Shown here piece after piece: positions 25,080 to 34,050 of a DNA stretch of 64,000 bases (its first letter is position 1; the number at the start of each line of letters is the position of its first letter). Source of the DNA: JAVBMJ01 sp031551275 (lineage in GTDB: Bacteria > Bacteroidota > Bacteroidia > Bacteroidales > Rikenellaceae); NCBI GenBank assembly GCA_031551275.1, contig JAVBNX010000011.1, positions 1-64,000 on the forward strand, read 5' to 3'. The translations under genes and the position numbers were made by a program. The notes below the pieces were generated by a model. That model was given only the letters and a program-made list of their open reading frames with translations. It made no database searches and had not been told where the DNA came from.

Positions 25080-26795
25080 TTAGGGCGCGGGTGTAATGGG
25101 TGTGCGTTTCCAGTAGGCGTTGAACGTGGCGGTCGACTTACGCGTGTCGGCTGAACCACCGGACGCGTTCCTGTTCACGTGAGTGAAGTGGATGAAGCCG
25201 AACTTGTACACGTTTTCGTAGGCGTACGAGAATGTTCCCCAGTTGGGGCGATAATAGAGCACCAGCATCACGGAGTTCATATCGGTAATGAGGTCGTTGT
25301 TGGCCGTGAAAGGCGGCGTGGCCCAGGGGCGATAGACGCTCTTCCCGGGAGCGGCGAAGTGGTTGATCTCACCCCTCGGCAGGTTGCTGTAACCGTCGTC
25401 GGTATCATCGCCTGTCATGGTTATATCGATCGAATTAAGCAGGGCGGGAGTGAATTCCGTATAAGGAAAGTTTCCTGCAAGGACCTTGTCTATAATGGCC
25501 TTCTCTGCCGTTACGCCCTTGTTGAGTACGCGCATCTGGATAATGGGCGTTCCCCAGAGGGAGTCGGTAGGCATACCCGGGATAGTCTTACCGTCTTTGT
25601 CTTTGTTGTTGGCCACGAAGTCTTTTGCACGCACCCCGTTGTGGGAGGGGGCGTAGATGATAAACCCGGAGCCCATCGTAAGCATAAAGACATACGGCTT
25701 GACTGAGTAGTATTGCTCCGCGGTAATAGAAGGTATCAGCCTGTTGGTTACCCTGCACGCCCTGCCGACCGGATCAGTAGTCATGGTCACAGGATCCACA
25801 TCTGTAGCGAATCGGTAGATCGAGCTGGTTGTACCGTCTTCCAGGCAGAAGAAGTGGTTCTGGAAGTCGGGGTCGTTGGATGCCCCGTTGAGTTTCGCGT
25901 CTGTCCATTTGTAATAGGAGGGAACGGTAAAGGCGAACGAATTGTCGGCCGTAACAACCTCTGTACCTGCAAACGCATAGAGTTTAAGTGGTTTGGTGTT
26001 GAGCAGGTCGGTAAACTCGGCGGTGTTGTCCACCAACATGAATTTAAGCGACAATCCGTTTTCGGGTTTGTTGGAGATAAACATCTTCGTGTTCCCTATC
26101 TTCACGCTGTCCACCAAATGGAGCCGCTTGCCGGTCAAAGTGATTGTGGCGCCGGTTTCGATACCCGTCGCGGGGTCGTAGCTGGTCACAAGCGGAAGCT
26201 GGCGCAAGACTTGTGCTCCGGTCTTTTGGATGGTCTGGTTGCTTGTGCCGTTGAAGTAAGTAAAGGTAATGTCAGCGGTCGGCGAACCTACGCTGGGAAC
26301 CTTGACGACCAGTTGTTCAGGCGTTACTTCTACGATCTGCGCCTCGACGCTCCCGAACTTCACGCTTTGGATGCAGTTTAAGTTGGTCCCTATTATGACG
26401 GCAACGTCTTCTTCGAGAAAGGTTGCCGGATATTGGGTAATCGCGGGTGTGGCGTAGGTGTATGTGTACGACTCCTCGCTTTCCACTTCGCCCTGGGGGC
26501 TGTACAGCAGGATCTTACCGGTCCTTCCCGCTACCGTGGTGCGCAGGATGAGTTCGTTGGCGTTGATCTTGCTTTGGATCACTACCTTGCCTCCGTTGAT
26601 CCAGGCGGTGTCGATGTTTTGCAGGTATTCGCCGGTCACGGTAATCAGCGTCCCTATGGGACCGGTCGTCGGAGAGAAAGAGTGGATGATTGGTGCCTGT
26701 GCGACGTAGGCATCCACCGTGAGTTTCTCATTGCAGGAGAACAGCAGTAATGTTGCTGCACACAATGCCGATAATCTGATTGTTATTGCTTTCAT
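25080..26795 (-). CDS. IPT/TIG-domain surface glycan-binding lipoprotein (SusE/F position)
   Basis: A 571-residue lipoprotein (LLLFSC signal). Three successive IPT/TIG immunoglobulin-like repeats occupy about 33-300, each with a phrase such as SFSPTTGPIGTLITVTGEYL or TSYDPATGIETGATITLTGK. The C-terminal 270 residues are unique and aromatic-rich (YKWTDAKL, YRPWATPPF) and probably bind the glycan. Proteins of this design occupy the SusE/SusF position after SusC and SusD. No catalytic motif is seen. Confidence 0.8.
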   Translation of the reverse strand: MKAITIRLSALCAATLLLFSCNEKLTVDAYVAQAPIIHSFSPTTGPIGTLITVTGEYLQNIDTAWINGGKVVIQSKINANELILRTTVAGRTGKILLYSPQGEVESEESYTYTYATPAITQYPATFLEEDVAVIIGTNLNCIQSVKFGSVEAQIVEVTPEQLVVKVPSVGSPTADITFTYFNGTSNQTIQKTGAQVLRQLPLVTSYDPATGIETGATITLTGKRLHLVDSVKIGNTKMFISNKPENGLSLKFMLVDNTAEFTDLLNTKPLKLYAFAGTEVVTADNSFAFTVPSYYKWTDAKLNGASNDPDFQNHFFCLEDGTTSSIYRFATDVDPVTMTTDPVGRACRVTNRLIPSITAEQYYSVKPYVFMLTMGSGFIIYAPSHNGVRAKDFVANNKDKDGKTIPGMPTDSLWGTPIIQMRVLNKGVTAEKAIIDKVLAGNFPYTEFTPALLNSIDITMTGDDTDDGYSNLPRGEINHFAAPGKSVYRPWATPPFTANNDLITDMNSVMLVLYYRPNWGTFSYAYENVYKFGFIHFTHVNRNASGGSADTRKSTATFNAYWKRTPITPAP

Positions 26796-26832
26796 GTTTT
26801 AACGTTTTTATACGTTTTTGCTTTTACCCGGA

Positions 26833-28356
26833 TTAGTACCCGTAGTTTTGGGTAAGTTCGGGATTGATCATCATAACATTCAAAGGTATAGGCAGTATTG
26901 TCTGCCACTCAACAATTGTCGGATGATACTTGTTGGGAAGGGTCGAATAGATGAACTCGGTATCGTAGTGGTCGTTGATGACCGCAACGGCTATCTTCCA
27001 GCGCAGCAGGTCGTACCAACGTTGGTTTTCGAAGGCCAGTTCCATGCGGCGCTCGTTGCGGATCGCCTTGCGGAGGTGGTAGGAATCGGCCGTGTCCTCG
27101 GAGGTCAAGGCTGCCAGTCCCGCGCGGTCACGGACCATGTTGACGTACTTGATCGCGGGAGCGGTCGGACCGTTCAATTCGTTGACAATCTCGGCGTAGA
27201 GCAGCAGCACGTCGGCCACGCGGATTACCGGGACATCGTTTTCGCCGTCGTTGACCGTGGTAACGGGCGACAGGTACTTCTTCACGTAGCGGCACTGGGA
27301 ATTCACATCGTCATCCACCCATGCCTGGGTTACCGTGTTGAAATACTTTTCTGCCAGGGTTACGTCTTTGCGCACGTCGGCAGGATTTTCGTTGAACAAA
27401 TCGATGATCTCGGTGGTGGGATAGTTGTAGGACTTGCCCGAGCCGATGATCACACTGCTCATACTGCTCGAGGGGGCGAATTCATTGCCGAACGGACAGC
27501 CGATCCCTTTGTTGCCCGACATGTAGCGTACAGCGAAGATGATCTCCTTGTTCATTTCATTACTGATGTCAAAGATCTTGTCGTAGGGCACCAAATCGCT
27601 CTTGGACTGGGGGTCGCCCACGCCTGCGATTACCTGCTCGAGCAGGGGCTTGGCTTTGGCGTAGTTCGCGCTGCCTACCTCGTAGTGGGTCATGTAGACC
27701 TTGGCCAGCATCGACTTGACTGCCATCATGGTTACGCGGCCCAGGTCGGCGTCAGCAACGGCGTCGGGTACCATGGCGTCCCTAATAATCCACTCCAGGT
27801 CGCCCTCGATCTGTGCGTAGATCTCATCGGGGGAGTTGCGCACCCTGCTACGCGCCTGGTCGGCCGTAAGGGGCTCGGTAATGAGGAACACGCCACCCCA
27901 CAGCCGTACCATGGTAAAGTAGTGGTAGGCGCGAATAAACAGCGCTTCGCCCTGGTATTTGGCATAAAGGGTGGGATCTTCTACCACGTGCAGGTCGCGC
28001 AACACGATGTTGCAGCGGTTGATGTTGTTGTATATCCCGTTCCAGCACTCTTCCACAAGGTAGTTCGTGGTCGAGATGGCCGAGCAGTCTATTTCGCGGA
28101 TCACTTCGAAGATCGAGGTGGACGAGCTGCGCGAGTAGAGCCGCGCATTGTCCGAACGAAGCTCCGATACCGCCCATTCGCGGTACAATGCTCCCTGCAT
28201 ACCGTTGTAGCAGCCTGCGAGCGATACGGCGAGTTCTTCCGCGTTGCTGTTGAACAGGTCCGCGTTGATGTTCGATTGGGGCTTCAGCTCCAGAAAATCG
28301 CTGCACGAGAACAGCAGGGCCGAAGCTGCTATGGCTAATGTTTTTATGCTTTTCAT
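26833..28356 (-). CDS. SusD/RagB-family outer-membrane lipoprotein
   Basis: A 507-residue lipoprotein (ALLFSC, Cys18) with the SusD pattern: CSDFLELKPQSN at the N-terminus, TPR-like helices, RAYHYFTMVRLWGGV near residue 150, and the C-terminal RNERRMELAFENQRWYDLLRWK motif. It forms the lid over the SusC transporter and binds the oligosaccharide. It starts 12 bases after susC, a standard pairing. Confidence 0.95.
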   Translation of the reverse strand: MKSIKTLAIAASALLFSCSDFLELKPQSNINADLFNSNAEELAVSLAGCYNGMQGALYREWAVSELRSDNARLYSRSSSTSIFEVIREIDCSAISTTNYLVEECWNGIYNNINRCNIVLRDLHVVEDPTLYAKYQGEALFIRAYHYFTMVRLWGGVFLITEPLTADQARSRVRNSPDEIYAQIEGDLEWIIRDAMVPDAVADADLGRVTMMAVKSMLAKVYMTHYEVGSANYAKAKPLLEQVIAGVGDPQSKSDLVPYDKIFDISNEMNKEIIFAVRYMSGNKGIGCPFGNEFAPSSSMSSVIIGSGKSYNYPTTEIIDLFNENPADVRKDVTLAEKYFNTVTQAWVDDDVNSQCRYVKKYLSPVTTVNDGENDVPVIRVADVLLLYAEIVNELNGPTAPAIKYVNMVRDRAGLAALTSEDTADSYHLRKAIRNERRMELAFENQRWYDLLRWKIAVAVINDHYDTEFIYSTLPNKYHPTIVEWQTILPIPLNVMMINPELTQNYGY

Positions 28357-28368
28357 GTCAGTCGTCGA

Positions 28369-31300
28369 TTAGAAGTTGATGTCCAGACCTGCGGTAACGG
28401 TAACGATCATCGGGAAACCGCCCCTCTGGTACCCGCCGCCCACCAGGGCGTTGTTGTACGGGGAGTTGGTGTTGCGGTACTCGGGGTTGATGCCGCGGTA
28501 CTCCTTGTTGATGACGTACCAGAGGTTGTTGCCCGACAAATAGAAGCGGACCTTGCTGAGTTGTATCTTCTTGGTAACCTTCGCGGGAAGCGTGTAGCCC
28601 AGCGTCACGTTGCGCAGGCACAGGTACGATGCGTCTTCCACGTCGTAGTCGGTTTCGATCCAGGGCACTCCGAGGCCGGTCGGTGTCTTTCCGTCGCCGA
28701 TGTGGTCCTCACTTGCCCAACGGTTCTGGATGTTGAATTTCTTACCGCGGCGTTGCAGGTCGTTGTAGGTGGCGTCGGCGTTGATCAACTGCCAGCCCTG
28801 TACGCCCTGGAACAGGAATGCGAGGTCGAATCCTTTGTAGGTAAAGGTGTTGGTTATACCCCAGGTAAAATCGGGATAGGGATTGCCGATCACGGTGCGG
28901 TCCTTGTCGTCGATTTTGTTGTCGGGATAGACGTCGACGGCTTTCAGAGTGCCGGGGCGGTTGTAGCTGTCAGTGACGTATTTGACGCTGTTGGCAACGT
29001 CTTCGGCCGAGAGGAATATTCCGTCGGTCTTCCAGCCGTAGAATTGCAGGGTAGGCTGGCCTACGACGTTGATGTAGCGCTCCTTGCTGTATCCTTCCCA
29101 CTGGATGCTCGCCTCGCCGCCCAAATCGAGCAGGCGGTTGCGGTTCAACGAGAAGTTCAGCGAGGTGGTCCACTTGAACTCCTTACCCATGAAGTTATGG
29201 GTGTCCAGGGAGATCTCGATCCCCTCGTTGCGTACCTTGCCCAGGTTGGTCCAGGCGGAGGTGTGCCCGGTAATGGAAGAAGCGGGACGCTCGAACAACA
29301 TCTGCTTGGTAATCGAGTAGTAGCCGTCCAGGGTCAGCACGATCCTGTTCTTGAACATGGACAGGTCGATACCTGCGTCGTATTCATACACCTGTTCCCA
29401 CATTAGGTTCGGGTTGCCCATCGTCGTGCTCGTGTTGGCCAGGCCGGTGCTGAGCGCGCCGGTTCCTTTGCCGAAGGAGTACGATGCAGGGTAGAGCAGG
29501 TTGATGGAGGCCGTCGAACTGATCCGGTTGTTTCCGGTAACGCCGTAGCTCAAACGCACTTTAAGACTGTTGATAGCCTTGACGGACTTCATGAACTCCT
29601 CTTCCGAAACCCTCCAACCCAATGAAACCGAGGGGAAGTAACCCCATTTGTTGTCCGCGCCGAAGACCGAAGATCCGTCAGCACGAAGCACGCCGGAGAA
29701 CAAATAGCGGTCCAGGTAACTGTAATTCACGCGGCCGAAGAAAGAGGCCATGGTAACAGGAGGGGCTTTGTAGGTGCCGGTAAGCATCTTGCCGTTGTCG
29801 TCGGTCACTTTAAACGAAGTGGCGGCGTTTAGGGTTTGGATGTAGTCGGTCGGGAATCCAATGCCGTCCAGCGCCACGTTCATCGATTTGGACTCTTCGG
29901 CCGAGAAGCCGCCCATCACATTCACTTCGTGCCCGGAGCTTTTCCAGATGTAAGAGAGGGTGTTTTCCGTTTGCCATTTACTGCTCAAGGTGCTTTTGAA
30001 TATGCCTTCGCTCTCCCTGTCCTCGCCTTTGGCATCCTTGTCGCTGTAAGTTTCGTTGGCCGAATAACGGAGCGTGATGCTGTTCGCTGTGCGGAATACC
30101 AGGTTCTTGAGGATGTTGATGTTCATGTACATGTTGGCCGCGAGTTGATACTGGTTGGTTGTGTTGTAGGTGTGTTCCAATATCGACAGCGGGTTCTTGT
30201 TCGACGAGTTGTAGGGGTTGGCCTTGACCAGGGTCGGGTTGCCGTCGGCGTCAGGAGGGCCTACCGGATAGATGAGCGTACCGGTGTTGAAGTGCGCCGG
30301 GTGGGCGTAGGAGCCGATGGGCTGGCCTGTGAGTGAGGAGGTAAATTCGTTGTGGCGTACCGGCAGCCAGGACTGGAAGCGCATGAAGTCCACGTAGTTG
30401 TTGGTGGGGCGCTCAGTCTCGGTGTAGGTCATCGAGATGTTGGTACCGATAGATACCACCTTGCCCAGTTGGGAGTCCAGTTTAGAGCGGAAGTTGTACT
30501 TGTTGTTGTAGTTTTGCTTCATCAAGCCGTCGTCGAGCGTCACGGCGCCCGAAACGTAGTATTTGAGTTTGCTGCGTCCGCCGGAGATACTGAAGTTGAT
30601 GTTGTCGGTGTATGCGTTATCCCTCAGACCCATGCGCTGCCAGTCGTTGGAAGAGTTATTCCGCTCGATCCACTGGGCGGCCAGGTCGCCGTCGCTAACT
30701 TTGTTACCTCCCCATTCCCTTTCTTGTATAAGGCGGTCTACATATTCCCCGTAAGTGGTCAATTCATGAAGCATATAGGGCCTTTTCACGCCATGATACA
30801 TTTGCAACGTGTAGCGGGGCTTCATCTCCTGCCCCTCCTTGGTTGTGATCATGATAACGCCCGAAGCGGCCTTCGATCCGTAGATCGCCGACGAGGAGGC
30901 GTCCTTGAGCACCTCGATCGAGGCGATATCGCTCGGGGAGAGCATTTGCAGGCCGTTCTCCATTTCGAAGCCGTCGACGATGATCAGCGGGTATTTCGAT
31001 GCCGTGATCGAGCCCCCGCCGCGGATGCGGATCTCGGGGATCGCGCCCACTTCGGAGGTAAGGTTCTGGATGGTAACCCCGGACAAACGTCCCTGCAGGG
31101 CCGTCGTGATATCGGGTGCAGGCACGCTGGCGATCGCTTCGGGGTCGAATTTGGTAATGGCCCCGGTCAGGTGCGATTTGCGCTGTACCCCGTAGCCGAT
31201 CACGACCAGGTCGTCCATCAGCAGCGAAGATTTTTCCAGGACTACGTCCACCACGGTTTTCCCGTTGGCGGCGACCTCTTCGGAGTCGTACCCTATAAAA

Positions 31301-31527
31301 GAGAATACCAACACGTCGGAGGGGCTTTGCGTTTTGATCTTGTAGCTTCCGTCCTGCCCGGTGCTCGTTCCGACGGAAGTTCCTTTAATGATGACAGTGG
31401 CGCCGACCACCGGGCCCGTATCGTCTTTCACGGTTCCTTTGATCTCGACCCCCTGTGCGGAAGCGAAAAGACAACCGAGACTTAATACGGCTGTCAGGGC
31501 GATGCGTACCAGTAGAGATTTCGACAT
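28369..31527 (-). CDS. SusC/RagA-family TonB-dependent transporter
   Basis: A 1052-residue outer-membrane transporter. I place the start at 31527 (MSKSLLVRIAL plus signal peptide ending ASAQ); the open frame extends 34 codons further into the nagB-like gene without signal-like sequence. The mature N-terminus has a carboxypeptidase-regulatory-like domain, then the plug (RIRGGGSITASKYPLIIVDG, SIEVLKDASSSAIYGSKAA) and a barrel with an aromatic C-terminal end (TAGLDINF). No N-terminal STN domain is seen, so signalling through an anti-sigma factor is unlikely. That agrees with control by the LacI-type regulator. Confidence 0.96.
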   Translation of the reverse strand: MSKSLLVRIALTAVLSLGCLFASAQGVEIKGTVKDDTGPVVGATVIIKGTSVGTSTGQDGSYKIKTQSPSDVLVFSFIGYDSEEVAANGKTVVDVVLEKSSLLMDDLVVIGYGVQRKSHLTGAITKFDPEAIASVPAPDITTALQGRLSGVTIQNLTSEVGAIPEIRIRGGGSITASKYPLIIVDGFEMENGLQMLSPSDIASIEVLKDASSSAIYGSKAASGVIMITTKEGQEMKPRYTLQMYHGVKRPYMLHELTTYGEYVDRLIQEREWGGNKVSDGDLAAQWIERNNSSNDWQRMGLRDNAYTDNINFSISGGRSKLKYYVSGAVTLDDGLMKQNYNNKYNFRSKLDSQLGKVVSIGTNISMTYTETERPTNNYVDFMRFQSWLPVRHNEFTSSLTGQPIGSYAHPAHFNTGTLIYPVGPPDADGNPTLVKANPYNSSNKNPLSILEHTYNTTNQYQLAANMYMNINILKNLVFRTANSITLRYSANETYSDKDAKGEDRESEGIFKSTLSSKWQTENTLSYIWKSSGHEVNVMGGFSAEESKSMNVALDGIGFPTDYIQTLNAATSFKVTDDNGKMLTGTYKAPPVTMASFFGRVNYSYLDRYLFSGVLRADGSSVFGADNKWGYFPSVSLGWRVSEEEFMKSVKAINSLKVRLSYGVTGNNRISSTASINLLYPASYSFGKGTGALSTGLANTSTTMGNPNLMWEQVYEYDAGIDLSMFKNRIVLTLDGYYSITKQMLFERPASSITGHTSAWTNLGKVRNEGIEISLDTHNFMGKEFKWTTSLNFSLNRNRLLDLGGEASIQWEGYSKERYINVVGQPTLQFYGWKTDGIFLSAEDVANSVKYVTDSYNRPGTLKAVDVYPDNKIDDKDRTVIGNPYPDFTWGITNTFTYKGFDLAFLFQGVQGWQLINADATYNDLQRRGKKFNIQNRWASEDHIGDGKTPTGLGVPWIETDYDVEDASYLCLRNVTLGYTLPAKVTKKIQLSKVRFYLSGNNLWYVINKEYRGINPEYRNTNSPYNNALVGGGYQRGGFPMIVTVTAGLDINF

Positions 31528-31547
31528 TTTGTTAGGGATTAGTAGGT

Positions 31548-32309
31548 TTACAGGGTTACCAACGATGCGCTGTCGCGGTCGACGTACAGCGTTACGTCTT
31601 TGTGGGTACGGAGGATGGATGCCGGGCACTCGGTCGTTATCGGACCGTCGCAGGTGGCTTTGATGGCGTTGGCTTTGGCCTTGGAAGGGACGATAGCGTA
31701 GAGCTTATCGACGTGCAGCAGTTCGGGGATGGAGATGGTAATCGCGTGGGTGGGTACCTCGTCGAGGCTTTTGAAGCAGCCGTCGTTGACCTGTTGCTGG
31801 CGGCATTCGGGGGCGAGTTCCACCGCTTTCACGTCGAGCGGATCGTCGAAGAAGGCCACGTGCGGGTCGTTGAAGGCGAGGTGTCCGTTTTCGCCGATTC
31901 CCAGGAATACCACGTCGGGCGGCATCTGCCTGAGCAGGGCCGCGTAGCGCTTGCACTCCTTGTCGGGATCCGCGAGCGGGTCCATGTAGTTGACCGACTT
32001 GCAGGTAATGTCACAGAACACCCGGTCCTTCAGGAATTTCCCGAACGCCTGGGGCGCTTCGGGATCGATGCCTATGTACTCGTCCATGTGGAAGGCGTTG
32101 ATCCTTCCCCAGTCGATGGGATAGGCTTTCAGGGCGGCCAGAAATTCATTCTGCGAGGGAGCGGAAGCGAAAACGATGTTCACTTCCTCTTTCTTGTCGA
32201 GCAGTCCGGTTAGAAACGCCGCAACATCCTGCGCTGCCTGCTGCCCTAATTCAGCGCGTGTATCGGCCATCTTAACCTTTAAGCGTCCCTTGGTAAAATT
32301 TGTGATCAT
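31548..32309 (-). CDS. NagB-like glucosamine/galactosamine-6-phosphate deaminase
   Basis: A 253-residue cytoplasmic sugar-phosphate isomerase/deaminase. Motifs FHMDEYIG (73-80) and GIGENGHLAFNDP (137-149) identify the NagB family. Compared with E. coli NagB (GNDGHIAFNEP), Asp141 is Asn and Glu148 is Asp, as in many NagB-like or AgaI-like proteins, so the exact amino sugar is uncertain. It is the first gene of the ten-gene operon, only 20 bases before susC. This places amino-sugar breakdown under the same promoter as the lyases. Confidence 0.86.
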   Translation of the reverse strand: MITNFTKGRLKVKMADTRAELGQQAAQDVAAFLTGLLDKKEEVNIVFASAPSQNEFLAALKAYPIDWGRINAFHMDEYIGIDPEAPQAFGKFLKDRVFCDITCKSVNYMDPLADPDKECKRYAALLRQMPPDVVFLGIGENGHLAFNDPHVAFFDDPLDVKAVELAPECRQQQVNDGCFKSLDEVPTHAITISIPELLHVDKLYAIVPSKAKANAIKATCDGPITTECPASILRTHKDVTLYVDRDSASLVTL

Positions 32310-32355
32310 GCGTAGAGGTTTTATTGGTTGATTGTTATTTGTTGTTGTTTTAGTT

Positions 32356-32367
32356 TCCGTTAGCGCA
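32356..32367. promoter_or_regulatory. Possible secondary operator copy
   Basis: TCCGTTAGCGCA matches the palindrome at 32632-32643 in 10 of 12 positions. It also lies inside an inverted repeat TTCCGT-8-ACGGAA (32355-32374) in the 5' leader of the leftward operon. The function is inferred only from similarity. Confidence 0.3.
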
Positions 32368-32469
32368 CACGGAACAGGATCGCAGTGATTTTGTATGTGT
32401 TTTGGCTTGTAATTGTCAGATAATCAATGAAAATTAAGTTGGGTGGTGCGAGAAAACCGGGAAGAACTC

Positions 32470-32481
32470 TACTTTAACGTA
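32470..32481. promoter_or_regulatory. Operator-like element at the leftward PUL promoter
   Basis: Read leftward, TACGTTAAAGTA matches TGCGTTAACGCA in 9 of 12 positions. It begins three bases after the -7 box, the same relative position as the palindrome at the rightward promoter. A repressor bound here would block the transcription start. Confidence 0.4.
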
Positions 32482-32484
32482 TCA

Positions 32485-32516
32485 CAATAATAGACGATAT
32501 TTTCAATAAAAACAAC
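32485..32516 (-). promoter_or_regulatory. Promoter of the ten-gene polysaccharide operon
   Basis: On the minus strand GTTG (32513-32516) and TATTATTG (32485-32492, one mismatch to TAnnTTTG) are 20 bases apart. The transcript would have an untranslated leader of about 170 bases before the nagB-like start at 32309. Confidence 0.6.
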
Positions 32517-32621
32517 TTTTGAGTAAAATTTTTATAAATATTTTCGATGCGCCACCCGGCGTGATGACACTACTGGATGAAAAAAAGTTCGCCACAGGGG
32601 TATCTATTCGGGAATTATAAG

Positions 32622-32643
32622 TATATTTGTATGCGTTAACGCA
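32622..32643 (+). promoter_or_regulatory. nagA promoter -7 box with palindromic operator
   Basis: TATATTTG (32622-32629) is a perfect -7 box, but no TTG stands at -33. Two bases later begins TGCGTTAACGCA (32632-32643), a perfect 12-bp palindrome that would cover the transcription start. This is the most likely binding site for the LacI-family regulator encoded at 34051. The rest of 32310-32791 is AT-rich and contains no gene that I can support. Confidence 0.6.
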
Positions 32644-32791
32644 GTTATTCGGAGGGGGTAAAAAATCTGTACCTACATATAATAATAGGTTAACAAATTG
32701 ATTTAATTGCAGTTGAGTATCAAAATCTGATTCATTTCATACGCTTCAATGCTAAACGTGTTCGATAACGGAAAATTAAAACTCATTCAAA

Positions 32792-34048
32792 ATGAAAAAG
32801 ATCGCACTGATTACCATGCTTTTGGCTTTCGTTATGCAAAGTGAGGGCGCGCCGCAGAAGACCCAGCGGGTCAAGATATTCAACGGCAAGGTCATCCTCT
32901 CCCATGAGATAATCCCCAACGGTTGCGTCTTGATCGAGAACGGCCGCATCGTCGACGTGAAGGCCGGCGACGCGGAGTTCCCCGGGGCGGAACTGATCGA
33001 CGCCAAAGGGCGCTACGTCTCCCCCGGCTTTATCGACACCCACTGCCACGCGGGCGGAGGCTTCGACTTCCAGGACGGCACGGCGGAGGATATGCTCGGC
33101 GCCGCCGAGATGCACCTCAAGCACGGCACCACGCTGATCTACCCGACCAGCTCCTCGTGCGCCGACGAAACGCTCTTCCAGGCGTTCGAGGCGTACAGGA
33201 AAGCCGACAAGGTAAACACCAAAGGGGCGGCGTTCGGCGGATTCCACATCGAGGGCGGCTATTACAGCATGGCCATGAAGGGCGGCCAGGATCCCCGCTA
33301 CATCAAAGACCCCGACCCGGCGCAGTACAACGAAATCCTGGCGCGCGGCGGCGACATCATCAAACGCTGGAGCATGGCCCCCGAGCTCCCCGGGGCTTTG
33401 GAGCTGGCGCGCATCCTGACCGCCCGCGGCATCCAGGTCTCGATGGCCCACACCTCGGCCCTCTACCAGGAGGCAATGGCGGGCTATGAGGCCGGCTTCA
33501 GCAGCATTACCCACTTCTACTCGATGTGCTCGACGGTAACCCGCCGCGAAGCGTTGCGCTACGCCGGTGTGATCGAGGCCGGGTACAACACCGACGAATT
33601 GTTCGTCGAGGCGATCGCCGACGGCGTCCACCTACCCGCGCCCCTGCTCAAACTTATATATAAGGTAAAGGGCTCCGACCGCATCCTGCTGGTAACCGAC
33701 GCCATGCGTGCGGCAGGCCTTCCCGAGGGCGGGACTTCGGTCCTGGGCAGCAAGAAGGGCGGTGTCCAGGTGTTGATCGAGGACGGCGTGGCCAAGATGC
33801 CCGACCGCAGCTCGTTCGCCGGTTCGATCGCCACTTCGGACCGGCTGGTGCGCACCTACCGCGACCAGGGCGGGGTCAACCTCGTCGAGGCGGTCAAGAT
33901 GATGACCCTCACGCCCGCCACGTTGATGAAGATCGACGATAAGAAGGGTTCATTGGCCATCGGCAAGGATGCCGACGTGATCCTGTTCGACGAAGGGGTC
34001 GACGTTTCGATGGTCATGATCAACGGAAAAGTCATCTATACGAAATAG
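32792..34048 (+). CDS. NagA-like N-acetylglucosamine-6-phosphate deacetylase with apparent signal peptide
   Basis: A 418-residue amidohydrolase-superfamily protein. NagA motifs are present: HCHAGGGFD (84-92), HIEGGYYSMAMKGGQDP (152-168, with metal-binding Glu154), H220 in MAHTSA, H241 in ITHFYSM, DGVH (277-280) and the catalytic Asp303 in VTDAMRAAG. Unusually, about 20 residues precede the normal NagA start and read like a Sec signal (KKIALITMLLAFVMQSEGA). An internal Met at residue 15 would give a cytoplasmic form. It is divergent from the polysaccharide operon and followed two bases later by the LacI regulator. Confidence 0.85.
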   Translation: MKKIALITMLLAFVMQSEGAPQKTQRVKIFNGKVILSHEIIPNGCVLIENGRIVDVKAGDAEFPGAELIDAKGRYVSPGFIDTHCHAGGGFDFQDGTAEDMLGAAEMHLKHGTTLIYPTSSSCADETLFQAFEAYRKADKVNTKGAAFGGFHIEGGYYSMAMKGGQDPRYIKDPDPAQYNEILARGGDIIKRWSMAPELPGALELARILTARGIQVSMAHTSALYQEAMAGYEAGFSSITHFYSMCSTVTRREALRYAGVIEAGYNTDELFVEAIADGVHLPAPLLKLIYKVKGSDRILLVTDAMRAAGLPEGGTSVLGSKKGGVQVLIEDGVAKMPDRSSFAGSIATSDRLVRTYRDQGGVNLVEAVKMMTLTPATLMKIDDKKGSLAIGKDADVILFDEGVDVSMVMINGKVIYTK

Positions 34049-34050
34049 GC

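Noticed and set aside
26818..28338. A 506-codon plus-strand open frame opposite susD
   Set aside because: The sense strand encodes an unmistakable SusD protein. The antisense translation shows only composition-driven repeats.
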